Assembly (NCBI GenBank): GCA_026392465.1
Contig: JAPLCA010000038.1
Location: 124,001-188,000 of the forward strand
Origin: Propionibacteriales bacterium
Lineage (GTDB): Bacteria; Actinomycetota; Actinomycetes; Propionibacteriales; Nocardioidaceae
Direction: 5' to 3'
Length of the DNA stretch: 64,000 nt
The translations under genes were made by a program, and so were the position numbers. The notes beneath the pieces were generated by a model that did not search any database, was not told the DNA's origin, and saw only the letters and a program-made list of their open reading frames with translations. Below are positions 31,376 to 39,184 of this stretch, in pieces (the first letter of the stretch is position 1; each line of letters starts with the position of its first letter).

Positions 31376-33157
31376 ATGAACAAGCTCGGCAGGAACACCC
31401 TCGCCCTCGGGTTGAGCACCCTGCTCATCACCTCAGCGGCGGCCTTCTCCGCCAACGCGGCCGACGAGACGGAGTCGCACGCGACCAGCCGTTTCCTCAG
31501 CGGCACGATCGGCGGCACCAACCTCGACGCCATCGCGGAGCTGGAGGGCACCTCGGCCGACAACCCCGGCGACCCGGGGCCGAACACCAACCCGCTGTCG
31601 CTGACGGTGCTGCAGGCCATCCCGATCGACATCCCCGGCGGGATCGACCTCAACCTGGCCGACTTCCTGAGCCCGGGCAACGGCTCGGCCGGCGTCGCCA
31701 ACCACTACGCGGCAGCGCCCCAGACGAACTCCGCCGCTGCGGCCAGCGGCGCCGTGAACAACACCGGCGCGATCCTGGCTCCCGGCAACGGCGAGTTCCC
31801 CTCGAACGCGAAGATCTCGCTCGACGGCGGCCTGCTCAACGGCATCAACGACGAGCTCGCGGGCGTCGACCTCTCGCTCGGCGCGCTGTCCAGCTCCGCC
31901 GTCATCGACAAGGGCGACCTGACGCGTGACTACCAGATCGGCAGCGCCACGCTGGACGTCAAGGTCCCGCTGCTCGCCGACCTGACCGGTGACCTCGGCA
32001 CGGCGCTCAACGGCCTGGACGCGGCGAACGACATCACCATCAGCCCGGCCGCGCTCTGCCCGGTGATCGGCAGCACGCTGAACGTCACGACCAGCACGCT
32101 GCTCGCGCAGCTCGACAGCCTCGGTCTCGGTGCCGTCGGTGACGCGCTGGAGCCGGTCCTCACGCTCCTCGGCGTCTCGAACGTCAACCTCTGCAACCTC
32201 CCGCCGCAGATCGGCGCCATCCTGACGAACGAGACGCTCGCGCAGCTCATCACCGTCCAGATCAAGGGCCTCGGCGACGTCACGAGCGGCATCGCCAACT
32301 TCTCCAGCGACGGCGTGGCCGTGGACCTGACGGCGGGCACGATCTCGCTCGACCTCGCGAAGATCCTGCAGGCGGCCGGCGTCGACATCAACAACCTCCC
32401 GGCGAACACGGACCTCGTGCAGTACATCACCAGCGACCTGATCGCCGGCAAGATCACGAACGTCCTGAACAACGCGATCGACGACATCGTCACGAACATC
32501 GGCAAGGTCAGCCTCCAGGTCACGGTGGCCGGCACGACGGTCATCCCGGAGTCCGACCTCGGTGCGCTCACCGACCCGCTGACGGCGGTCCTCAAGCAGG
32601 TCACCGACGCGGTGCAGCAGATCGGCGCGCCGATCGACGACCTCCTCGGCGACCTCGCGCCCGACCTGGCGAAGATCGTCAAGCTGACGGCCAACACGCA
32701 GTCGACGTCGACGACGCCCACGCTGTCCGCGGGTGGCGAGGGCGCCGGCATCCTGGCCGCCGCGACCGGCACGTACTACCGCCAGGGCGCGCTCCGCGTC
32801 GACCTGCTCGGTGGCCAGCTCGCCAGCGTCGACGTCGCCAACGCCGAGGTCGCGCTGACCGCGGCCGACGACACCGACGCGCAGGCCGACACGCAGACCG
32901 ACGCCGACGCGCAGGCTGACGCCCAGGCCGATGCCCAGGCTGACGCCCAGGCCGACGCCGACGCCATCGCGGACGCCGCGTCCGACGCCCAGGCCGACGC
33001 GGTCGCGGACGCCGACGCGCAGGCCGACGCCGACGTGACCACCACGCTGCCCAGCACGGGCGCCCCGAACCTGCTGCCCTTCTGGCTGCTGGGTCTGGGC
33101 CTGGTGCTCTTCGGCGCCGCGGTGCTCATCAACGAGCGTCGTCGCATGTCGCTCTGA
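31376..33157 (+). CDS. Sortase-anchored choice-of-anchor G surface protein
   Basis: This 593-aa exported protein has a signal peptide (NTLALGLSTLLITSAAAFSANA) and a body of the choice-of-anchor G type (SGTIGGTNLDAIAELEG, NHYAAAPQTNSAAAASGAV). The body is rich in Leu/Asn/Asp beta-strand repeats such as LAQLDSLGLGAVGD. At about 499-553 an Asp-Ala-Gln-Ala repeat tract acts as a wall-spanning stalk. LPSTG (~558) is followed by a membrane helix and the RRRMSL tail, so a sortase should link it to peptidoglycan. No sortase gene is in the window. ATG 31376 follows GGGAG. It stands between two DUF5819-HTTM pairs. Confidence 0.87.
   Translation: MNKLGRNTLALGLSTLLITSAAAFSANAADETESHATSRFLSGTIGGTNLDAIAELEGTSADNPGDPGPNTNPLSLTVLQAIPIDIPGGIDLNLADFLSPGNGSAGVANHYAAAPQTNSAAAASGAVNNTGAILAPGNGEFPSNAKISLDGGLLNGINDELAGVDLSLGALSSSAVIDKGDLTRDYQIGSATLDVKVPLLADLTGDLGTALNGLDAANDITISPAALCPVIGSTLNVTTSTLLAQLDSLGLGAVGDALEPVLTLLGVSNVNLCNLPPQIGAILTNETLAQLITVQIKGLGDVTSGIANFSSDGVAVDLTAGTISLDLAKILQAAGVDINNLPANTDLVQYITSDLIAGKITNVLNNAIDDIVTNIGKVSLQVTVAGTTVIPESDLGALTDPLTAVLKQVTDAVQQIGAPIDDLLGDLAPDLAKIVKLTANTQSTSTTPTLSAGGEGAGILAAATGTYYRQGALRVDLLGGQLASVDVANAEVALTAADDTDAQADTQTDADAQADAQADAQADAQADADAIADAASDAQADAVADADAQADADVTTTLPSTGAPNLLPFWLLGLGLVLFGAAVLINERRRMSL
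32878..33035. repeat. Asp-Ala-Gln-Ala coding repeat
   Basis: Degenerate GACGCCCAGGC-type units encode the (Asp-Ala-Gln/Asp-Ala)n stalk before the LPSTG signal. Short in-register units make copy-number variation between strains likely. Confidence 0.75.
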
Positions 33158-33172
33158 CGCTGCACACCACGA

Positions 33173-33211
33173 CGCCTGCCCGGTGACCGCTCGCGGTCGC
33201 CGGGCAGGCGT
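33173..33211. terminator. Terminator after the LPXTG gene
   Basis: CGCCTGCCCGGTGACC and GGTCGCCGGGCAGGCG pair around a short loop, followed by TCTGT, directly downstream of the surface-protein stop and just before the second DUF5819 promoter. Confidence 0.75.
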
Positions 33212-33222
33212 CTGTCCGGACC

Positions 33223-33228
33223 TACGAT
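33223..33228 (+). promoter_or_regulatory. -10 box for DUF5819-2
   Basis: TACGAT ends 6 bases before ATG 33235, the same spacing as at the first DUF5819 gene. The intervening GGAGGC could alternatively serve as a ribosome binding site for a transcript starting further upstream. Confidence 0.5.
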
Positions 33229-33234
33229 GGAGGC

Positions 33235-34011
33235 ATGGCGGTGGCGGGAGGTGACGCGGACGGTGCACGCCAGGCCGAGCAGGACCGGCGCGACTGGCGC
33301 ACGACCCTGGTCGTGGCCCTCGCCGTGCTGGCCCTCGCCCACTCCCTGCTGGTCGCGCTCTGGCTCGCGCCGCGCGGACCGGTGCGGGAGGCGGTCGGCG
33401 GCTCGCTGCTCGCCAGCTACGTCGACCCCTACTTCCGCCAGTCGTGGGACCTGCTCGAGCCCAGCGCCCAGCGGGTCGACGAGGCGCTCTGGGTGCGCGC
33501 GCGGGTGCGCACCGGACCGGAGACCGTGACGGTGACCCCGTGGCTCGACGTCACGAAGGCCGACCTGACCCGGACCCGTGACGACGTCGCGCCGGCTCGC
33601 GTGCACCTCGCCGGCCGCCGCCTCGCCACCAACCTCAACAACGCGATGTTCGCGCTCGGCCGGTCGGGCCGCAGGGTCGTGCTCGAGTCGACGGTCGGAC
33701 GACCGCCGGAGACGCTGCGGGCGGCGCTGCTGTCGGCCGGCGTGCGGGCCGACGACGTCGCCGCGTACGCCGACCTCGACACGATGGCGACCCGCTTCGC
33801 GTCGCTGTACACGCAGGCCTACACCGACCGCCGCGTCGTGCAGGTGCAGTACCGCGTCGCCCGTCGGACCGTCCCCCCGCACGCCGACCGCGACGAGCGC
33901 CGGGTGTCGTCGGTGCCGTTCGAGTGGTTCGACGCGGGATGGCGTGCTGCCGTCCGGGGCTCGGCGGAGGCACAGTCCGCGTTCGACGGATACCTGGGGG
34001 TCGACCGATGA
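33235..34011 (+). CDS. DUF5819 family membrane-anchored protein 2
   Basis: This 258-aa protein has a single N-terminal helix (about 24-46, TTLVVALAVLALAHSLLVAL). YVDPYFRQSWDLLEPSAQRV corresponds to the FSQNWRLFAPNP block of the first copy. VTPWLDVTKADL and RVHLAGRRLATNLNNAMFAL also align with copy 1. The two copies are clearly homologous but diverged, so the duplication is old or they were acquired separately. It overlaps the HTTM-2 gene by four bases. Confidence 0.83.
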   Translation: MAVAGGDADGARQAEQDRRDWRTTLVVALAVLALAHSLLVALWLAPRGPVREAVGGSLLASYVDPYFRQSWDLLEPSAQRVDEALWVRARVRTGPETVTVTPWLDVTKADLTRTRDDVAPARVHLAGRRLATNLNNAMFALGRSGRRVVLESTVGRPPETLRAALLSAGVRADDVAAYADLDTMATRFASLYTQAYTDRRVVQVQYRVARRTVPPHADRDERRVSSVPFEWFDAGWRAAVRGSAEAQSAFDGYLGVDR

Positions 34012-35069
34012 GCACGCTCTGGCGCCTGAGGGACGCGCTGGCAGGCACCCGCCGCTCTGCCGAGCTCTGGCTGACGGGGGAGAGGCACGCGCTGCACGCG
34101 GTCGCGCTCGCCCGCATCCTCGTGGGCCTGTCGGTGCTCGGCCTGCTCGTCACCAACTACTCCACGCGCCAGGTGTGGGTGGGCGACGCGTCGGCCTGGG
34201 CCGAGCCGGCGCGGGCCGTGAGCCGGTTCCCCGAGGTCTCGCTGCTCGACGGCGTGAGCGGCGACGTCCTCACCGTCGTGTACGTCGTCGTCATGCTGGC
34301 GGCGGTGGGGCTGGTCCTCGGCTGGCGGGCCAAGGCCATGACCATCGTCGTCCTGCTCGGCTTCATCGCGGTGACGGCCCAGAACCCGGTGCTCGGGTCC
34401 ATCGGCGACAACCTCGTGCGGCTGACGCTCCTGTGGATGCTGCTCATGCGCACCGCCGACGTCTGGTCCCTCGACGCCCACCGGCTCGAGCCGCGCGAGA
34501 GCGACGACGTGGCACCGGACTGGCTGCGCACGGGGCTGCACAACGTCGGCCTCGTCGGTCTCGGGGCGCAGACGGTGCTGGCCTACCTGGCGGGCGGCCT
34601 CGACAAGGTGTCCCAGCCGGTCTGGCAGCAGGGCACCGCCCTGTACACCACGTTGCAGCTGCCCGAGTTCCGCCCGTTCCCCTGGCTCTCGGACCTCCTG
34701 TCCAACGGGACGGTGGTGCTCGCGCTGCTCACCTGGACGGTGCTCGCGGTGCAGCTGTTCTTCGCGCCGATGCTGCTGCGCCGCGGCACGCGCAACCTCG
34801 TCGCCGGGCTCGCGATCGGGCTCAACGTCCTCTTCGCGGTGGTCCTCGCGACCCCGTGGTCGTCGCTGGCCGTCGTCGCGGTGACCGGCCTCTTCGTCAG
34901 CGACGACCGCTGGGCGGCGCTCGGCGAGCGGGTGGCCGATCTCGCGTGGCCGGTGCTCGACCGCACCGCCGACCTTCGCTACGCCGTGGCGGACCGGGTC
35001 GCGGACTGGTGGTACGACCACGTCCTCGGCCTGTGGGACCGCGTGCGGTTCACCGTGTTCCGACGCTGA
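34008..35069 (+). CDS. HTTM-domain membrane protein 2
   Basis: This 353-aa protein has about eight helices and the same blocks as HTTM-1: LARILVGLSVLGLL, TAQNPVLGSIGDNLVRLTLL, TGLHNVGLVGLGAQTVLAYL and GGLDKVSQPVWQQGTALY. The Asn-Pro-x4-Gly-Asp and Lys-x5-Trp-x2-Gly-x-Ala positions are kept in both paralogues. The C-terminal 60 residues form a cytoplasmic amphipathic stretch (RVADLAWPVLDRTADLRYAV). The end overlaps the convergent MFS gene by 20 bases. Confidence 0.84.
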   Translation: MSTLWRLRDALAGTRRSAELWLTGERHALHAVALARILVGLSVLGLLVTNYSTRQVWVGDASAWAEPARAVSRFPEVSLLDGVSGDVLTVVYVVVMLAAVGLVLGWRAKAMTIVVLLGFIAVTAQNPVLGSIGDNLVRLTLLWMLLMRTADVWSLDAHRLEPRESDDVAPDWLRTGLHNVGLVGLGAQTVLAYLAGGLDKVSQPVWQQGTALYTTLQLPEFRPFPWLSDLLSNGTVVLALLTWTVLAVQLFFAPMLLRRGTRNLVAGLAIGLNVLFAVVLATPWSSLAVVAVTGLFVSDDRWAALGERVADLAWPVLDRTADLRYAVADRVADWWYDHVLGLWDRVRFTVFRR

Positions 35070-36279
35070 CCTGCGTCGCCGCGCGGCGGCCGGCCACGAC
35101 CAGGAGCACCACGGGCACGACCAGGGTGCCGGCGACGGCGTTCAGCGTCCCGAAGCCCTGCCACGCGACGAGTACACCGGCGAGCAGACCCCCGGCCGCT
35201 CCCGAGAGGTTCATCGTCAGGTCGCCCAGTCCCTGGACCAGCGGGCGCACCTCGGGCGGCGTCGAGGCGGTGAGCAGCGCGGCGCCGGCGATCACGGCGG
35301 CCGACCAGCCCAGGCCGAGCAGGACCAGCCCGACGGTGATCTGGAGCTGGGAGTCGCCCGACGTGCCCGAGACGACGACGGCCATCAGCAGCACCAGCTG
35401 ACCGGCGAGGATGGTGCGGGCCGGCCCCCAGCGATCGGCCAGCCAGCCCATGACCGGGGACAGGGCGTACATGCCCGCGATGTGCAGGCTGATCGTCAGG
35501 CCGATCACCTCGACCGCAGCGCCGTGGTCCTGCATGTGCACGGGCGTCAGCGCCATGACCGAGACCATGACGGCGTGCGCGAGGGCGATGGTGACGACGG
35601 CCGTGCGGGTCTCGCCGCGCACGTGGGGGAGCGCGGACCGCACACGCGGCACCGCGACCTCCATGCCGTCGCGCCGGGTGGGCGGCAGCGGGTCGGGTCG
35701 CAGGAGCATGAGGTTCATCAGACCGGCCACGAGGAACGCCACGCACGCGAAGACCATGGTGCCGGCCAGGTCCGGCACGCCGAGGGCGCGGGCGGTGGAC
35801 GTGCCCGGGCCGGTGAGGTTGGGGCCGAGCACCGCGCCGACCGTCGTCGCCCAGGTGACCAGCGAGAGCGAGCGGCCGACCTGGTGGGCGGCGGCGAGGT
35901 CCGTGGCGGCGAAGCGCGACTGCAGCGTCGCCGCCGTGCTCACGCCGCACAGCAGCAGGCCGACCAGCACGAGCAGGAGGGCGTCGGCGGTGGCCCCCAG
36001 CACCACGATCGCTGCGCCGGCCGCGCCGAGGAACCAGCCCACCGTCAGCGCGGGCCGGCGTCCGGCGCGGACGGCGAGGGTCGCCAGCGGCACCGTCGCG
36101 ATCGCCGCGCCGAGGGTCAGCATCACGGTGGCCATGCCGGCCCAGCCTGACGACCCCGACACCTCGCGCAGCAGCAGCACGCCGACCGCGAGTCCGGCGC
36201 CGCTGCCGATCCCGCCGACGACCTGCACGACCACCAGCACCCGCAGGACGCGGCGCTGCGCGACCTCCGCCGCCGTCAC
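35050..36279 (-). CDS. MFS transporter
   Basis: This 409-aa protein has about 12 helices. ATVPLATLAVRAGRRPALTV after helix 2 and MYALSPVMGWLADRWGPART in the second half are MFS loop motifs. Its overall pattern is that of YfcJ/arabinose-efflux-like permeases; the substrate is unknown. GTG 36279 overlaps the stop of the M13 peptidase gene (GTGA), so the two are cotranscribed from the pepO promoter. Confidence 0.86.
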   Translation of the reverse strand: MTAAEVAQRRVLRVLVVVQVVGGIGSGAGLAVGVLLLREVSGSSGWAGMATVMLTLGAAIATVPLATLAVRAGRRPALTVGWFLGAAGAAIVVLGATADALLLVLVGLLLCGVSTAATLQSRFAATDLAAAHQVGRSLSLVTWATTVGAVLGPNLTGPGTSTARALGVPDLAGTMVFACVAFLVAGLMNLMLLRPDPLPPTRRDGMEVAVPRVRSALPHVRGETRTAVVTIALAHAVMVSVMALTPVHMQDHGAAVEVIGLTISLHIAGMYALSPVMGWLADRWGPARTILAGQLVLLMAVVVSGTSGDSQLQITVGLVLLGLGWSAAVIAGAALLTASTPPEVRPLVQGLGDLTMNLSGAAGGLLAGVLVAWQGFGTLNAVAGTLVVPVVLLVVAGRRAATQVSVGTR

Positions 36280-38291
36280 GAGGCCCAGATGGTGACGCGG
36301 TCCTCCGGGTCGAGCCAGAGAGCGTCGCCGGGGCCGGTGCCGAACGCCTCGTGGAAGGCGTCGATGTTGCGCACCACCTGGTTGCAGCGGAACTCCGGCG
36401 GCGAGTGGGGGTCGACGGTGAGCCGACGCACGGTCTCGGCCGGGCGCACCTTGGCCTGCCACGCCTGCGCCCAGGAGATGAAGAAGCGCTGGTCGCCCGT
36501 GAGTCCGTCGATCGTCGGCGCCTCGCCGCCGGTCGCGATCCGGTACGCCTGGTAGGCGATGCCGAGGCCGCCGAGGTCGCCGATGTTCTCGCCGATGGTC
36601 AGCTCGCCGTTGACCTTCTGACCGTCCGCGCCCTCGGGGGAGAGGGCCGAGTACTGCGCGACGAGGGCGGTCGTGAGCGTCTCGAACGCCGAGCGGTCCT
36701 CGTCGGTCCACCAGTTGCGGAGCGCGCCGGTGCCGTCGTAGTGGCTGCCCTGGTCGTCGAAGCCGTGGCCGATCTCGTGGCCGATCACCGCGCCGATGGC
36801 GCCGTAGTTGACGGCGTCGTCGGCGTCGGGGTGGAAGAACGGGGGCTGCAGGATGGCCGCGGGGAACACGATCTCGTTCATCGTGGGGTTGTAGTACGCG
36901 TTCACCGTCTGCGGCGTCATGTACCACTCGTCGCGGTCGATGGGACGGCCGATCTTCGCGAGCTCGCGGTCCATCGAGACCGTGAGAGAGCGGCGGGCGT
37001 TGCCCAGGAGGTCCGTCGGGTCGGTCTCGAGCGCGGAGTAGTCCTTGAAGCGCTCGGGGTGGCCCACCTTCGGCGTGAACGCGTCGAGCTTGGCCAGCGC
37101 CTCGGTCCGTGTCGCCTCGCTCATCCAGGGCAGGGCGCTGATGCTGCGGCGGTAGGCCTCGACGAGGTGGGCGATGAGGTCGTCCATCCGCTCCTTCGCG
37201 GTGGGCGGGTACTCGGTGCGCACGTAGATGCGGCCGATCGCCTCGCCCATCGCGGACTCCACGAAGCCCACACCGCGCTTCCAGCGCGGTCGCAGCTCGT
37301 CGGTGCCGCTCAGGGTGCGGCCGTAGAACGCGAAGTTCTCCTCCACGAAGGCGGCCGGGAGGTAGGGAGCGGCGGCGTGCAGCACCTGCCAGCGCAGCCA
37401 GTCGCGCCACGCGGGGAGGTGCTCGACCGTCAGGAGCCCGGCGAGGCCCTCGAGGTAGGACGGCTGCGACACGACGGCCTCGTCGAGCACCGAGGCCGGG
37501 ATGTCGGCGGCCGTGCTCCACGTGGTCAGGTCGAGTGGACCGAGCAGGGCCTGCAGGCCGTCGCGGTCGACGAGGTTGTAGGTGCGCTGCGCGTCGCGGC
37601 ACGCGACCCGGTCCCAGTGGTGCGCCGCGACCTGGGTCTCGAGGTCGAGCACGCGGGCCGCACGGTCGGCGGGCGACTCGAAGCCCCCGAGGTCGAACAT
37701 CCGCTCCAGGTGGTCGCGGTAGGCGGTGCGGACCTGGGCGGTCTCGTCGGTGCGGTAGTAGGACTCGTCGGGCAGGCCCAGTCCGCTCTGCACCACGTGC
37801 GTGACGTACCGCTCGGGGTTGCCGCGGTCGGGGGCGACGTACAGGCCGACGACGCTGGCGACACCGGAACGCTCCAGGTGGCCCAGCACCTCCACGAACG
37901 TCGGAACGTCGGCGATGCCGTCGATGCGGTGCAGGTCGTCCTGCAGCGGCTCGGTGCCGAGCGCGTCGATGCGGTCGGTGTCCATGAAGCTGGCGTAGAG
38001 CTCACCGATCTTGCGCTCGTCGGCGTCGAGGTCGGCGGCCGGGTCGTCGAGCGCGTCGCGGCACGACTCGACGATGCCGCGCACGACGCGCTCGGACTCG
38101 TCGACCAGCGTCACGAAGGCGCCCGCGGTCGCGCGGTCGGGCTGGATGGGCGCGTCGCGCAGCCACGGCCCGTTCACGTGCCGGAAGAGGTCGTCCTGGG
38201 GGCGGGTCGCGGGGTCGAACGCGGACGTGTCGATCGCCGGACCAGCCGGCGCGGGGAGGGAATCGGTGGACGGGGCGCTGGCATCGGTCAC
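36276..38291 (-). CDS. pepO: M13 family zinc metallopeptidase (PepO-like)
   Basis: This 671-aa neprilysin-family endopeptidase has no signal peptide and is probably cytoplasmic. The zinc site is VIGHEIGHGFDDQGSHYDG (~503), with the third ligand Glu in GENIGDLGGL (~567). Substrate-binding NAYYNPTMNEIVFPA precedes it. The N-terminal DDLFRHVNGPWL and the closing PPEFRCNQVVRNIDAFHEAF are family features. GTG 38291 is 6 bases from a -10 box that overlaps the opposite promoter of the siderophore-interacting gene. The MFS gene follows with a four-base overlap. Confidence 0.95.
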   Translation of the reverse strand: MTDASAPSTDSLPAPAGPAIDTSAFDPATRPQDDLFRHVNGPWLRDAPIQPDRATAGAFVTLVDESERVVRGIVESCRDALDDPAADLDADERKIGELYASFMDTDRIDALGTEPLQDDLHRIDGIADVPTFVEVLGHLERSGVASVVGLYVAPDRGNPERYVTHVVQSGLGLPDESYYRTDETAQVRTAYRDHLERMFDLGGFESPADRAARVLDLETQVAAHHWDRVACRDAQRTYNLVDRDGLQALLGPLDLTTWSTAADIPASVLDEAVVSQPSYLEGLAGLLTVEHLPAWRDWLRWQVLHAAAPYLPAAFVEENFAFYGRTLSGTDELRPRWKRGVGFVESAMGEAIGRIYVRTEYPPTAKERMDDLIAHLVEAYRRSISALPWMSEATRTEALAKLDAFTPKVGHPERFKDYSALETDPTDLLGNARRSLTVSMDRELAKIGRPIDRDEWYMTPQTVNAYYNPTMNEIVFPAAILQPPFFHPDADDAVNYGAIGAVIGHEIGHGFDDQGSHYDGTGALRNWWTDEDRSAFETLTTALVAQYSALSPEGADGQKVNGELTIGENIGDLGGLGIAYQAYRIATGGEAPTIDGLTGDQRFFISWAQAWQAKVRPAETVRRLTVDPHSPPEFRCNQVVRNIDAFHEAFGTGPGDALWLDPEDRVTIWAS

Positions 38292-38308
38292 CTGGATAGG
38301 CTACCTGC
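38292..38308. promoter_or_regulatory. Symmetric bidirectional leaderless promoter
   Basis: The 17-base gap between pepO and the SIP gene contains TAGGCTA (38297-38303). Read rightwards it gives -10 TAGGCT, 6 bases before GTG 38309. Read leftwards it gives TAGCCT, 6 bases before GTG 38291. Each -35 must lie inside the opposite gene. Confidence 0.6.
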
Positions 38309-39133
38309 GTGTCCCCGTCGCACCCCGCCCATCTGACCGTGCTCGACGTGCAGGACGTCGGGCCGCACCTGCGCCGCCTCGTCCTCGGCGACGGCGACGT
38401 CGCGCGCGGGTTCGACGCGCTCGCGGCCGGGTGGTCCGGGTGGGCCGACTCCTACGTCAAGCTCGTCTTCCTGGCCGACGGCGTCACGTACCCCGACCCC
38501 CTCGACCTCGAGCAGGTGCGGGCGACCCTGCCGAGCGACGTCTGGCCGGTGCTGCGCACCTACACGGTCCGCAGGCTCGACCTCGACGCGCGCGAGCTGT
38601 GGGTCGACGTGGTGCTGCACGGCGACGCGGGCGTGGCCGGCCCCTGGGCGGCCCAGGTCCGCCCCGGCGCGACCATCCACGTCCGGGGCCCCGGCGGCGC
38701 CTACGCACCCGATCCCGGTGCCGACCACCACCTCCTCGTCGGCGACGAGTCCGCGCTGCCCGCCATCGCCGCGACCCTGGAGACCCTGCCCGCCGGCGCC
38801 CGCGCGACGGTGTTCTGCGAGGTCGACGGCCCCGACGACGAGCTCGTGGTGGAGTCCGTCGCCGACGTCGACCTGCGCTGGCTGCACCGCGGCGAGGCGC
38901 AGGCCGGCACGACGACGCTGCTCGACGACGCCGTCCGGGCCTGGGCGTGGCCCGAGGGCCGGGTCCAGGCGTTCGTGCACGGGGAGTCGCGGCTGCTGAA
39001 GACCGTGCGTCCGTACGTCCGCGAGCGTGTCGCCCGAGGCGACCTGTCGGTGTCCGCCTACTGGCGGCTCGGCGCGACGGAGGAGGGGTTCCGACGCTGG
39101 AAGGCGGAGCAGCGCGCCGTCGACCCCGGCTGA
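38309..39133 (+). CDS. Siderophore-interacting protein (FAD-dependent ferric reductase family)
   Basis: This 274-aa cytoplasmic protein is of the SIP/ViuB family, which releases iron from imported siderophores by NAD(P)H- and FAD-dependent reduction. The FAD-binding block is LRTYTVRRLDLDARELWVDV (~88). GPWAAQVRPGATIHVRGPGG and DHHLLVGDESALPAIAATLE are the family core. It fits with the FecBCDE importer at 19-23 kb, although it is 15 kb away and has no recognisable iron box. The GTG start is probably leaderless. Confidence 0.92.
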   Translation: MSPSHPAHLTVLDVQDVGPHLRRLVLGDGDVARGFDALAAGWSGWADSYVKLVFLADGVTYPDPLDLEQVRATLPSDVWPVLRTYTVRRLDLDARELWVDVVLHGDAGVAGPWAAQVRPGATIHVRGPGGAYAPDPGADHHLLVGDESALPAIAATLETLPAGARATVFCEVDGPDDELVVESVADVDLRWLHRGEAQAGTTTLLDDAVRAWAWPEGRVQAFVHGESRLLKTVRPYVRERVARGDLSVSAYWRLGATEEGFRRWKAEQRAVDPG

Positions 39134-39136
39134 GCC

Positions 39137-39184
39137 GCTCGTCTCAGCCCAGCGGGCGGTGCTCGTCTCAGCCCAGGGGGCGGT
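39137..39184. repeat. 24-bp tandem duplication covering a gene end
   Basis: Two adjacent copies (39137-39160, 39161-39184) differ at one base. The second copy contains the stop codon and last residues of the minus-strand DUF6716 gene; the first repeats them just downstream, giving a second in-frame stop. Confidence 0.85.
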
